NCBI RefSeq assembly: GCF_018141405.1 | Contig: NZ_CP058648.1 | Span: 2,418,502 to 2,482,501 of the forward strand | Reading direction: 5' to 3' | From: Serpentinicella alkaliphila | GTDB lineage: Bacteria; Bacillota; Clostridia; Peptostreptococcales; Natronincolaceae | Length of the DNA: 64,000 nt | In this document: in pieces, positions 18,994 to 27,646 of the stretch | Layout of the letters: each line of letters opens with the position of its first letter | Numbering within the stretch: position 1 is the stretch's first letter | Notes under the pieces: generated by a model | Database searches by the model: none | What the model saw: the letters and a program-made list of their open reading frames with translations, nothing else | Told to the model about the DNA's origin: nothing | Position numbers and translations under genes: made by a program

Positions 18994-20852
18994 CTACATC
19001 TTTTTAATTATATTGGGGATTTCATTACTTAGCAGAACATTCTTTTCAATCTTAAATATGTCTTTGTTTATTTTACTATTAAGTAATTTGTCTGACATTA
19101 TATATAATTTGTCTACTTTGTAATCAATTTCATCTATTATAAATCCTTCTAGTCCATTGATTATTTCATAGGTAGATAATTCAACTTTATTCACTGCTAA
19201 CTTATACTCTAATATTCTTTGCATTACTAAGGCTAAATAACAAATTAAAAAATGCGACCTAATTCTTCGTTCTTTAAAGTGATATACTGGTCTTGTTTTT
19301 AAATTTGTTTTTAATATTCTAAAGGATTCTTCAATTTTATATAGAGATTTATAAGCTACCATTATATCTCTTTGGGTTCATATCCACTTTATTTGTAACA
19401 ATGTAAAAATATCCGAAATTTTCTTGCTCTTGTTTAATTATTTCCTCATCAATTTCAATGTTTATTTTTTCTTTAGGGTTTTCTACTGCTTTATAATACT
19501 TGCTTTTGGATTTAGTTGTTGAATTGATTGTAAAATCCTTTATATTCTTTTTAGCTCTTTCAATCATTTTCTCTTGTTTAAACATCTCACGTTCTTTGTA
19601 GACATCTGAATATTTTTTTATGATTAATTCGTCATAGGTTTCATCATTCTGACTCACCTTTCTTTTACTGGTTATATATCCGCTTTTGTATTTAGCTTCT
19701 GCATTAGAAGTTATGTTCCAAGATGAATTAAATTTCTTCTCTTTTAAATCTTTAGGAACTGCACTGCCCTTAGAACCTACAATGTAACTAAGCCCTTTAC
19801 CTCGAATCATCTCTAAGTTAGCCCTTGAATTTAAGCCCCTATCACCACTATTATGATTTCTTTTATGGTGTAATTATTTAATATATCGTCAATGACTTCT
19901 TCCATGGTATGTAATTCATGTTTGTTGCCTTTAAAAAGCCTATAAGAAATAGGTATCCCATTGGTGTCTATTAGTAAGCCCATAACAACTTGTGTTTCAT
20001 TTCTTTTATTATCCTTACTCATACCTCTTTCTCTAAATCCGTCTTCATCAAAAGACTCAAAGTAATAGGTTGTACAGTCATAAAATGCTAATGACATATT
20101 TCTATCTGGAATAATCTTTCCTATATGATCATTTAAATGTTTGAAAAGTTTATTTTCATTCATTTCAAAATTTTTATCATAGGTAGCTATATTTTGTTCC
20201 AATTCATCAGAAGTGTTTTTAATGTTATATTCTAATATTTTTTTAGCCTCTGAATCAACGGTATCTAAGAGGATTTCCATGTTTTTTATGAGTGAACTCC
20301 ATCTGTTAGTGCTTTAGATTTATGTTTATTAAATCCAGAAAAAACATCTAGGGAAGAATAAATGTTATCGCTATTCACAAAACTGAAATCATATAGGAAA
20401 TCATCTTTTCTAGAAGCCACTTCAAGCTTGCTTGAAGGATTAAATAATCTACCAAGTACCTGATAGAACATTAAGTTACTAAAGGAATAATCTAGTTTAG
20501 AATCTTTCACCATTTTAGTAAAAAAGTTAGGTAATTTCAATTGGTTAAAGATTTTTAGGTATGGAAGATAACCTAAGTTTTTATGATTAAGAGAAAGCTT
20601 ATCTTTTGACAATGATTCAATGAAATCTTCAAAGTTTTCAAATCCTTGAGAAGCTTCATCCAGTCTAATCATTTCTTTTAGATCTGCTTCAGCTTGAGCA
20701 AGAGCTTCCTTACCTGATTTAGAATCTAAATCATGAGTACCAAAACCTTTAATCTGAATTTTTTTTGATTTCTTAGTTTTGGGATCTCTAATCCCCTTAG
20801 CGATTGATATAAAATATTTACCATTTGGTCTTTTAGATTTACTAATATACAT
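18994..20852 (-). pseudogene. IS1634-type DDE transposase, frameshifted
   Basis: The start is ATG 20852 (minus), with GGAGGTG upstream, giving YISKSKRPNGKYFISIAKG, the typical N-terminus of this family. The first piece ends at 20286. The second (20280-19831) has the first catalytic Asp in AFYDCTTYYFES and the segment LLIDTNGIPISYRLFKGN. A frameshift near 19836 splits the motif around DRGLNS. The third piece starts LEMIRGKGLSYIVGS and the fourth (19362-18994) starts SLYKIEESFRILKTNLKTRPVYH, which holds the catalytic Glu region. Three frameshifts separate about 620 codons. The copy should be inactive, so any recent movement needed transposase supplied by another copy. Confidence 0.88.
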
Positions 20853-20934
20853 GCTACACCTCCACAAAAACCCTCTAACTATATTATACATCATATTCTA
20901 CACCACGACAAGTCGTGAGCGTTAATAAATAAAA

Positions 20935-20977
20935 AAATAATGAGAAATGTTAAAAATTAGACATTTACTCATTATTT
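20935..20977. terminator. hairpin near the right end of the IS1634-like element
   Basis: AAATAATGAG-AAATGT (20935-20950) pairs with ACATTT-A-CTCATTATTT (20961-20977), a 16-bp stem with one bulge. It sits between the IS end and the transposase start, where insertion sequences often carry a block against read-in transcription. Confidence 0.6.
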
Positions 20978-21003
20978 GTTATTAATTTATGTTCTGAAGT
21001 CAG

Positions 21004-21257
21004 GATATACTAAGAATTAATTGTTATTCCTAAAAATACTGTTTTAAAAATAAGGTGAGGAACTGATCTAATTAATCGTTCCTCACCTTAATTTAATAAG
21101 TATTATATAGAATTAGACTTTTCTAGAACTGGTCCATATAACCTTCCCTAATAAGTTTATAATCACCTGTTTCAGTATTTAAATCATAGATATTAAAATT
21201 TGTACGAATGTCATATCCATCAGAGTGAATTGCAAAATTTAGTGACGCAGACCCCTC
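21004..21257. repeat. 254-bp direct repeat, right copy
   Basis: This segment starts immediately at the right end of the IS1634-like element and is identical by eye to 18652-18905. It comprises the terminator and the last 45 codons of the cupin gene, and is evidently the original locus. Confidence 0.93.
21043..21089 (-). terminator. terminator of the cupin gene
   Basis: AAGGTGAGGAAC (21052-21063) pairs perfectly with GTTCCTCACCTT (21078-21089). On the minus strand the stem runs into TTATTTTTA. A second copy lies at 18700-18737 within the duplicated segment. Confidence 0.8.
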
Positions 21258-21647
21258 TTCACCGCTTTGAATTCGATGAAAGACGTTACAAGGCCAAACT
21301 AATACATTACCGCCTTCAAATAGTAACTCTCCGTTTTTGTATATTTTATCAGGATATACTGTAAAAGATTCTACTTTTCCATGTTCTTTTGTAAATAATT
21401 CAACATGACGTTTTCCATGTAATACAATTAAATTATCTGCTTGGAACGGATGCATATACCAAGGACGTTCCACACTACCAACAGAACTAGGGGAGATAGC
21501 ATTGTCTTGATGGATTACTCTATCAATAGAGCTAATTTTAGATAAAGCATCAATTGGAAATAAATCGAAAACAACACCCTGGGTCTTTCTAAATGGTTTT
21601 AATTTTATAATTCTATAAAAATTTGCAACTTCTTCTATGATTTGCAT
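21123..21647 (-). CDS. cupin-fold protein, function unknown
   Basis: The 174-residue protein has an RmlC-like cupin appearance. A central beta-rich part contains WYMHPFQADNLIVLHGKRHVELF and later EGGNVLVWPCNVFHRIQSGEEGSASLNFA, where the spaced His residues resemble the two cupin motifs that bind metal. A GAGGGGGC ribosome site precedes the ATG. It is monocistronic, with its own terminator. The 3' end was duplicated by the IS1634-like insertion, but this copy is complete. The substrate or ligand is unknown. Confidence 0.7.
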   Translation of the reverse strand: MQIIEEVANFYRIIKLKPFRKTQGVVFDLFPIDALSKISSIDRVIHQDNAISPSSVGSVERPWYMHPFQADNLIVLHGKRHVELFTKEHGKVESFTVYPDKIYKNGELLFEGGNVLVWPCNVFHRIQSGEEGSASLNFAIHSDGYDIRTNFNIYDLNTETGDYKLIREGYMDQF

Positions 21648-21866
21648 TTCAAGCCCCCTCTTATAATCTTGTATCTATACTATAATAATTGTATTAATAT
21701 AACAAGTGAGTTATGTAATCTATGGAAACTAAAATATTTCGTCTACATGGAAATAATTGAAAGAGTTGAAGTTGAAAATATTATAGTTATGTTGAAATAA
21801 AGGTTTTAAAGTGATAAAGTTTGTATATAGGATAGTCAAATAATGGTATATACAGGAGGAGCTTAT

Positions 21867-23027
21867 ATGGAAAACAACAGGATAAATGACATATCATTTA
21901 TTGGCGAGTTTTTGGACAAGGAACTCGAAAGTGAATTTTTTGAGTATGATATGCAGAGATATTCGAAAGTTCTAGGACCTGTTGCACTTGTTTTTGGATT
22001 AATATATATGCTTTTTTTAATATCAGATTACTTTGCACTTACAGATCAATTTTCTTTCAACGTTATTCTAATGATTAGAATAATGTTTTTAGTATTGTCA
22101 GTTGTTGTCTCAATACAATTTAAAAGGATAAATAACTATTCTAATCTAGCTCTTTTTATTACTGCATATGAAATGGTTGCTATTACAGGCTTTCTACTAA
22201 TAATGCACTATTACGAAACCTTAACGATTTTATCGTTTTTCAGTGTGATGGTAATGACATTAGCTATCTACATTATACCTAATAAGCTATTTTACTCCCA
22301 ATTAGTCTCCATTTTCTTGAGCATATCATTTTATCTGTTTAATATTAAGCATGTAACGGGTATAGAGAATTCCGAGTTCATAAAAATAATTGCATATAAC
22401 CTTATAGTACTTATGTATTGTAATATTGGTTCATATCTTACGAATTATTATAAAAGAAAGCAATTCGTTGATAGCAAAGAATTACAAAAAGCTTCTATAA
22501 CTGATTACATGACTGGTATATATAATAGGGCGAAATTTAGTGAGCAGTTAAATTATTTGGTTGATGACTGCAATGGTAGTAAAAGCTTACTTTCTCTTGT
22601 AATATTTGATATTGATGATTTTAAAAAAGTTAACGATACCTATGGACATTTAGTTGGTGATAGTGTTATTAAAAAAATAGCAGCTATAATAAAGAATTCA
22701 ATAAGAAGTACAGATATATTTGCAAGATGGGGTGGGGATGAGTTTGTAATGCTACTACCCAATACTAGTATTAATCAGGCAATGGATATGATAGAGAGAA
22801 TAAGGGTACGTATACAAGACAATGACTTTGAAAAAATAAAGCACATTACATGTAGCTTTGGATTAGTAGAATTGAGGAGTAATGAAACTGTTGAATCATT
22901 TTTACAAAGAGCTGACAACCTACTATATAATGCTAAGGAAAGTGGTAAAAACATGTTAGTTTATGAATCTCCTATAACAGATGGGCAAGTGTATAAAGAA
23001 TCATTACAAGTAGACTCGGCTTCTTAA
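21867..23027 (+). CDS. membrane-bound diguanylate cyclase (GGDEF)
   Basis: The start is ATG 21867, with AGGAGGAG six bases upstream; the open frame begins earlier at 21843. The first 190 residues of the 386-residue product form about six transmembrane helices of an unassigned sensory module. A C-terminal GGDEF domain follows, with FDIDDFKKVNDTYGH and the active site RWGGDEF near residue 290. An inhibitory I-site RxxD (RSTD) sits five residues before GGDEF, so product feedback is likely. It should make cyclic di-GMP at the membrane. comB follows after 28 bp and may be co-transcribed. Confidence 0.92.
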   Translation: MENNRINDISFIGEFLDKELESEFFEYDMQRYSKVLGPVALVFGLIYMLFLISDYFALTDQFSFNVILMIRIMFLVLSVVVSIQFKRINNYSNLALFITAYEMVAITGFLLIMHYYETLTILSFFSVMVMTLAIYIIPNKLFYSQLVSIFLSISFYLFNIKHVTGIENSEFIKIIAYNLIVLMYCNIGSYLTNYYKRKQFVDSKELQKASITDYMTGIYNRAKFSEQLNYLVDDCNGSKSLLSLVIFDIDDFKKVNDTYGHLVGDSVIKKIAAIIKNSIRSTDIFARWGGDEFVMLLPNTSINQAMDMIERIRVRIQDNDFEKIKHITCSFGLVELRSNETVESFLQRADNLLYNAKESGKNMLVYESPITDGQVYKESLQVDSAS

Positions 23028-23055
23028 ATATTTCTTTTTAATTTGGAGGATACAT

Positions 23056-23781
23056 ATGAATATAACCGTATTAGCATCTGTCAAAGATGTAAATGAAAAG
23101 ATTATTCTAAATAAAAATGTAGTTGTAATCGATGTTCTTCGTGCTACTTCTGTAATAGTCACAGCCTTAGCTAATAGAGCTAGACAAATAATGCCTTTTG
23201 AGTCAATTGAAGAAGCGAAGGAACATTATAAAGCAAATGAATTATTAGCTATATTATGTGGTGAGAGAAGTGCTAAAATAGTTGAGGGTTTTCATTTTGG
23301 GAATTCTCCATTAGATTTTATAGAAGATAATGTGAGTAATAAAATTATTATTCAAACTACTTCGAATGGAACGAGGACAATTAAAGCCTGTGAAAAAGGA
23401 CGCCGTATATATATTGCTGCACTTATAAATGCCAAAGCTATTGCAGATCAGTTAATTAAAGATAATATGGGCACAGTTATTGTTTGCTCTGGTACTAATG
23501 ATCAGTACTCGATGGATGATGCCATTTGCGCTGGTATGATTGTTTCTTTAATCGAAAATAAAGTTAAAATTTCTATGAATGATTTAGGTTGGGCAGTAAA
23601 AGAGATATATGAACATAATAAAGGAGATTTATATTCTTTTTTAGCCAAAACATGTTCTCATTTTAATTTATTAAAGCAAAATGGATTTGAGGAAGACCTA
23701 CATTACTGTCTTCAAACAAATATATATGACATAGTACCGGTCTATCATGAGGGAAATATTAGGATAATAGATGGTAAATAG
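23056..23781 (+). CDS. comB: 2-phosphosulfolactate phosphatase (ComB family)
   Basis: The 241-residue protein has the ComB signatures IDVLRATSVIVTAL, CGERSAKIVEGFHFGNSP, TTSNGTRTI, and the C-terminal TNIYDIVPVYHEG. ComB hydrolyses (R)-2-phospho-3-sulfolactate, an Mg-dependent step of coenzyme M and sulfolactate metabolism. In Firmicutes without coenzyme M the family is widespread but its physiological substrate is unclear. No sulfolactate genes are nearby. A GGAGG site is present. It follows the diguanylate cyclase closely and converges with thiT. Confidence 0.88.
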   Translation: MNITVLASVKDVNEKIILNKNVVVIDVLRATSVIVTALANRARQIMPFESIEEAKEHYKANELLAILCGERSAKIVEGFHFGNSPLDFIEDNVSNKIIIQTTSNGTRTIKACEKGRRIYIAALINAKAIADQLIKDNMGTVIVCSGTNDQYSMDDAICAGMIVSLIENKVKISMNDLGWAVKEIYEHNKGDLYSFLAKTCSHFNLLKQNGFEEDLHYCLQTNIYDIVPVYHEGNIRIIDGK

Positions 23782-23805
23782 TAGATTTGTTCTTTAAAAA
23801 ATAAA

Positions 23806-23842
23806 AGGAATGGATATATGTTTAGCATATATAACCATTCCT
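23806..23842 (-). terminator. terminator between comB and thiT
   Basis: AGGAATGG (23806-23813) pairs with CCATTCCT (23835-23842), and an inner TATATG/CATATA stem extends it. The T-rich flank is on the minus-strand side, so it mainly serves thiT. Confidence 0.7.
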
Positions 23843-23848
23843 CAGATT

Positions 23849-24529
23849 CTAGTAATAGCTTAAAGAAGCGTTATTTTTTACAATATTAAAAGCTTTTCTA
23901 ACTGCAGGTATAGAAACTAATAAAGCGCTTGCTATACCTTCAACTCCTACATAAGAAAAGTTGTACCAGGCTGAATAAACAACTGGATTCCATCCCTCTG
24001 GTGCATAAGAAGCAAAGAAAATAATTCCTGATAGAAAATGACAGATAAACCTTCCTAAACTACCAATTAAAATCCCTTTAGCTAGTCCATATTTATGGTT
24101 TGCGAAAATTCCCGATAATCCTAAGGCACCAAAGGCCAGGGGATAATCTAGAAGTAGTTGAATTGGATGCATTACCCATCCACCAAGTACTAATTGAACT
24201 AGTCCATAAACAGTTCCAACCATAAGTCCTGATTTCAAACCAAAAAAGTATCCGATTGCAATAATAAATAGCATACTAAAAGGCGTTAAACTTCCACCTT
24301 GTGGCATTTGAATAAATTTAATTTGGGAAAGCGCTAATGAAGCAGCGATAGCAAGAGCTGAGTAAGTAAGTACTCGTATTCTCATCCTCCTGTTTTTATC
24401 TCTTCCTCGTGTAACTGCAATGAAAAGGATAATTAAAGCTAATATCCCAATCATTATTTGACCTAGTATAGAAGAAATGATACCTTGTAAATCTCCTTCG
24501 GCTAGAAGCCTTTGGAATTCCTTGAACAT
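23849..24529 (-). CDS. thiT: ECF-type thiamine transporter S component ThiT
   Basis: ThiT is the substrate-binding membrane subunit that captures thiamine for a shared ECF energising module. The 226 residues contain six hydrophobic segments and the family hallmarks: QGGSLTPFSMLFI, the segment HPIQLLLDYPLAFGALGLSG, and the C-terminal SAWYNFSYVGVEG whose aromatic and acidic residues bind thiamine. A GGAGG site precedes the ATG. The usual TPP riboswitch is not apparent upstream. Instead there is a promoter at 24681-24709 and a roughly 145-base structured leader. Confidence 0.92.
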   Translation of the reverse strand: MFKEFQRLLAEGDLQGIISSILGQIMIGILALIILFIAVTRGRDKNRRMRIRVLTYSALAIAASLALSQIKFIQMPQGGSLTPFSMLFIIAIGYFFGLKSGLMVGTVYGLVQLVLGGWVMHPIQLLLDYPLAFGALGLSGIFANHKYGLAKGILIGSLGRFICHFLSGIIFFASYAPEGWNPVVYSAWYNFSYVGVEGIASALLVSIPAVRKAFNIVKNNASLSYY

Positions 24530-24554
24530 AAAAAACCTCCTTTAGTATTACGTA

Positions 24555-24657
24555 AGAGGTTGACTTAAGAAACCTCTATTTTACTTAACTAGCTACAAAT
24601 AAAGTAACTATCATTTCTATAAGCTTATGTAGAAACAATACATAAGATAGGTAACTT
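24555..24657 (-). promoter_or_regulatory. structured 5' leader of thiT, not TPP-like
   Basis: In the untranslated leader a nested fold can be drawn. TTATGTA/TACATAA (plus-strand positions 24625-24631 and 24639-24645) is enclosed by CTATC/GATAG (24608-24612 and 24646-24650) and AAGT/ACTT (24602-24605 and 24654-24657). A second hairpin, AGAGGTT/AACCTCT (24555-24561 and 24571-24577), sits about 15 bases before the ribosome site. I find none of the conserved TPP-riboswitch blocks. Confidence 0.45.
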
Positions 24658-24680
24658 GCTTCTTAATGAAACCATTACTC

Positions 24681-24709
24681 ATGATAGCTTAGAAAGTAGG
24701 TTTTGTCAA
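24681..24709 (-). promoter_or_regulatory. sigma-A-type promoter of thiT
   Basis: On the minus strand TTGACA (24704-24709) is separated by exactly 17 bases from TATCAT (24681-24686). This predicts a transcript start near 24675 and a leader of about 145 bases. Confidence 0.75.
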
Positions 24710-24793
24710 GTAACCTAATAAACCAGAAAAATATAGCATATTGGATTTGCTTTAGGTGGAGAAAAAATAGAATTAATTATGAATCTTGAATAA

Positions 24794-24823
24794 ATGACTT
24801 CTAAATAAGAGGTCATCTTTTTT
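24794..24823 (+). terminator. terminator-like hairpin upstream of the ATC-hydrolase operon
   Basis: ATGACTTCT (24794-24802) pairs with AGAGGTCAT (24808-24816) and is followed by a run of six T. No intact plus-strand gene precedes it, so it either ends a vanished gene or attenuates the operon's leader. Confidence 0.6.
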
Positions 24824-24971
24824 GTTGTTTAACAAATAAAAATTTACTATTTTTTTGTTCATCGAATATTAAAAAAATAAAAGAATAACTTTAATGCTTG
24901 TATCATATGTATAATTCAAGGAAAGCTCAATTTTTTACTAAGAATAACTTTTTAAGGAGGAAGAATAAAAG

Positions 24972-25469
24972 GTGAGTAAAATAGAGAATAAAGCTAAATT
25001 AACAACTAATGAAAAAACAAATGCATTAAGAGGTGCAATACAGCACAGAGCCACATGGATGGCTCTAATGTTCCTTGAAATGGAAAAAGCCGGTTATGAT
25101 GCAGAGAAAGTTACAAGAGCTGCAGTTAAACAAACAGGGCTTATGCATGGTGGGATATTAAAAGATATATCTGCTTCTGATAATTTACCAGATTTTAAAG
25201 ATGCTTTTTTAACTGAAGACGGTATAAATAACTTTGAAATGGACATCAAAACTCTACTTGATAATGAATTATATGTTGAGTTTAATTATTGTGCACTCGT
25301 CGAGGCATGGAAAAAGCTTGGCATTGAGGATGAAAAAATTGCTCTATTATGTGATATAGCAATGGATGGAGATAGGGGGATTGCTGAATCAATGGGATAC
25401 GACTTTGAATTGGGAAATACAATCGCACAGGGTTGTAAAACCTGTAATATTAGGTTCCTTAAAAAGTAA
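24972..25469 (+). CDS. L-2-amino-thiazoline-4-carboxylate hydrolase family protein
   Basis: The 165-residue protein starts at GTG 24972 after AAGGAGGA. It resembles the ATC hydrolase family: an N-terminal helical IQHRATWMALMFLEMEKAG segment, a central LLDNELYVEFNYCALVEAWKKLG, and a C-terminal GCKTCNIRF that may bind metal. The founding enzyme opens the thiazoline ring of L-2-aminothiazoline-4-carboxylate on the way to L-cysteine; many relatives have unknown substrates. It is the first gene of a nine-gene operon with an amino-acid-type ABC importer, kinases and a cysteine-synthase-like enzyme, which supports a role in using an imported sulfur or nitrogen compound. Confidence 0.7.
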   Translation: MSKIENKAKLTTNEKTNALRGAIQHRATWMALMFLEMEKAGYDAEKVTRAAVKQTGLMHGGILKDISASDNLPDFKDAFLTEDGINNFEMDIKTLLDNELYVEFNYCALVEAWKKLGIEDEKIALLCDIAMDGDRGIAESMGYDFELGNTIAQGCKTCNIRFLKK

Positions 25470-25494
25470 ATAAAAATTTTTAGGAGGAGTATCA

Positions 25495-26658
25495 ATGAAA
25501 AAGCTAATTTATGTATTAGTTATGATTCTAATACTTTCATCATTTATGGTTGGTTGTGCTAAAAAGCCACCGAGTACTACTGGCCCTGTAGAAGAGGTAA
25601 TATACAAATTTGCTGTGTTTGCACCTATAACAGGAAATTATGCTGAATATGGTAAGGGCTTTGAAGTTGCTACACAAATGGCGGTTGATGAAATTAATGG
25701 ATCTGGCGGAATAAATGGCGCAAAAATTGAATTGCAGGTATTTGATACTAAAGGAGATCCAAGAGAAAGTGCAGATATTGCTAGACGTGTTGCTGAAGAT
25801 AAATCAGTTTTAGCTGTTATCGGAGATTTTACTAGTTCAAACTGTATGGCTAATGCTCCGATACTTGGAGAAGCAGGAATAGTACAATTATCTCCAACTG
25901 CTTCACATACGGATTATGCAGGTATGAATGAATATATGTTTAGTATTATGGGCCGACAAGATGGGGAAGCTCCATTTTTCTCAAGTTATCTGTTACAAAA
26001 ATATAAAGGGGCAAAGGATGTAGCTGTAATCCACATTAACAATGACTGGGGTAAGTCAGCATTTGATAACTTCTCAAGACAAGCGAAAATAGATGGATTA
26101 AATGTAGTAGCAGCAGAAAATTTTGTAGAGGGAGAAAGAGACTTTAATTCATTACTTACTAAAGTTAGAGCACAAAATCCAGACACAGTCGCATTAATCA
26201 TGCATGCAAATGATGTGGCGTTAGTGGCGAATCAAATTGCGCAAATGGGCTGGGATGTAGATATAACTGCACTTGGACCAGGGACTTCTATGCAAATAAT
26301 AGAGTTAGCTGGTAAAAATGTAGAAGGTTTATTATTATCAACTCCATTCTTTATAACTGAAGAGAATGAGCAGGCATGGGCAACAGAATTTAAAAAGAGA
26401 GCTAATTTCCAACCAACAGTACATCCTGCATGTGCATATGACACAGTATATTTATTAAAGGCAGCTATTGAAAATATTAGTGGGGAAGTTACAAGAGATG
26501 GTATTCGTGAAAACCTACAAAATTTGAAAGGCTTTGTTGGATTAACTGGACCAATCGAGTTTAACCCAGCAGGAGATATAACAAGATCATATTTGGTAAT
26601 GGAAATAGTTGATGGTGCTTTCGTTCAAAGAACAGACTTTGACTATGCTAAAAAATAA
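25495..26658 (+). CDS. ABC transporter substrate-binding lipoprotein, LivJ/LivK family
   Basis: The 387-residue protein has a lipobox FMVGC (Cys21) and a mature type I periplasmic-binding fold. The hallmark IYKFAVFAPITGNYAEYGKGFEVATQMAVDEIN is followed by AVIGDFTSSNCMANAPI. It should capture the ligand outside the membrane for the LivHMGF-type translocator encoded by the next four genes. The ligand is not certain: LivJ-type receptors bind branched-chain amino acids, short amides, urea or other small polar compounds. The 26-bp spacing from the hydrolase gene implies one transcript. Confidence 0.9.
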   Translation: MKKLIYVLVMILILSSFMVGCAKKPPSTTGPVEEVIYKFAVFAPITGNYAEYGKGFEVATQMAVDEINGSGGINGAKIELQVFDTKGDPRESADIARRVAEDKSVLAVIGDFTSSNCMANAPILGEAGIVQLSPTASHTDYAGMNEYMFSIMGRQDGEAPFFSSYLLQKYKGAKDVAVIHINNDWGKSAFDNFSRQAKIDGLNVVAAENFVEGERDFNSLLTKVRAQNPDTVALIMHANDVALVANQIAQMGWDVDITALGPGTSMQIIELAGKNVEGLLLSTPFFITEENEQAWATEFKKRANFQPTVHPACAYDTVYLLKAAIENISGEVTRDGIRENLQNLKGFVGLTGPIEFNPAGDITRSYLVMEIVDGAFVQRTDFDYAKK

Positions 26659-26767
26659 GGAAAACAAAGATAGTTGACTGACTACTGCTTTGTAGCCATA
26701 TAAAGTGGCTGCAAGGCAGTTTTATAATATTCGGAAATTAAATAAATATAGAGAGAGGGGGAGCGGT

Positions 26768-27646
26768 TTGGATAATTATTACATAATGCAGATTATAAAT
26801 GGCTTAGCTCAAGGGTCTATTTATGCATTGATGGCAATTGGTTATTCAGTTGTAGTTGGTGTAGTTGGGCTAGTTACATTTACTCATGGAGAAGTAATTA
26901 TGCTAGGTGCATATGCTGCCTACTATACATTTACTTTTATAGGCGAAAACATAGTTTTAGGAATGTTAGCAAGCTTTTTAGCTGCATGGTTAGTCGGAGT
27001 TGTCGTATACAAAATATGTTATGAAAAGTTCTTTGATTCACCTAGACATATTCCTTTAATTTGTACTATTGGACTTAGTATGCTATTAAAAAACTTAGCT
27101 CAAATAATCTTCGGACCAAATATGAAGGCAATGCCTCAACCAATAAATTTGAAATTTTATAATATTTCTGGAGTTAGAATAAATACCATTCAGATTTTAA
27201 TATTTGCAACTGTTTTAGTATTATCTTTAGGTCTATATATATTGAATAACAAAACAAGATGGGGAATTCAATTAAGGGCTGTTAGTCAGGATAGAAAAGC
27301 CGCAGCTTTAATGGGGATTAATGTAAATAGAACTACTTTGATAGGTAATTCCATAGGTTGTAGCCTAGGTGGAGTTGCAGGGATGCTACTATCAATTTAT
27401 TATCAATCCTTAGTGCCTACTATGGGCGGTATACTAGGTTTAAAAGCCTTTTCTTCATCTGTTTTGGGTGGATTAACAGAGGCACCAGCCTCTGCTCTTG
27501 GTGGCGTATTAATAGGGCTAACTGAAAATTTAGGGATATCCGTACTATCCAATAGTTATAGAGACGTTTTTGCATTCGTTTTTTTAGTCTTAGTACTGAC
27601 TATAAGGCCCCAAGGATTCTCTAGAAAGGTTGTGGGTAGACCATAA
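26768..27646 (+). CDS. branched-chain amino-acid-type ABC permease, LivH family
   Basis: I place the start at TTG 26768, behind AGGGGGAG. The open frame reaches upstream to 26705, but that part has no ribosome site. The product of 292 residues has about eight transmembrane helices, beginning IINGLAQGSIYALMAIGYSVVVG, a LivH signature. It carries the cytoplasmic coupling segment RAVSQDRKAAALMGINVNRT that contacts the ATPases. It forms the translocation pore with the LivM homologue. Its stop overlaps the next ATG by one base. Confidence 0.9.
   Translation: MDNYYIMQIINGLAQGSIYALMAIGYSVVVGVVGLVTFTHGEVIMLGAYAAYYTFTFIGENIVLGMLASFLAAWLVGVVVYKICYEKFFDSPRHIPLICTIGLSMLLKNLAQIIFGPNMKAMPQPINLKFYNISGVRINTIQILIFATVLVLSLGLYILNNKTRWGIQLRAVSQDRKAAALMGINVNRTTLIGNSIGCSLGGVAGMLLSIYYQSLVPTMGGILGLKAFSSSVLGGLTEAPASALGGVLIGLTENLGISVLSNSYRDVFAFVFLVLVLTIRPQGFSRKVVGRP

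Larger units (their letters stand above)
18906..21003 (-). mobile_element. IS1634-family-like insertion sequence, 2098 bp, degenerate
   Basis: The terminal inverted repeats are CTGACTTTGGAACAT at the left end and CTGACTTCAGAACAT read inward from the right end (15 bp, two mismatches). Both termini abut the 254-bp direct repeat. The element carries one transposase gene on the minus strand in four frames. Internal hairpins near both ends (18931-18975 and 20935-20977) look like terminators that block incoming transcription. IS1634 itself is known for creating long, variable-length direct repeats, which matches what is seen here. Confidence 0.88.

Noticed and set aside
24740..24790. Short frame reading HIGFALGGEKIELIMNLE before a terminator-like hairpin, possibly the end of a lost gene
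   Set aside because: Only 18 codons after a stop and no supporting upstream sequence; too little to call a remnant.
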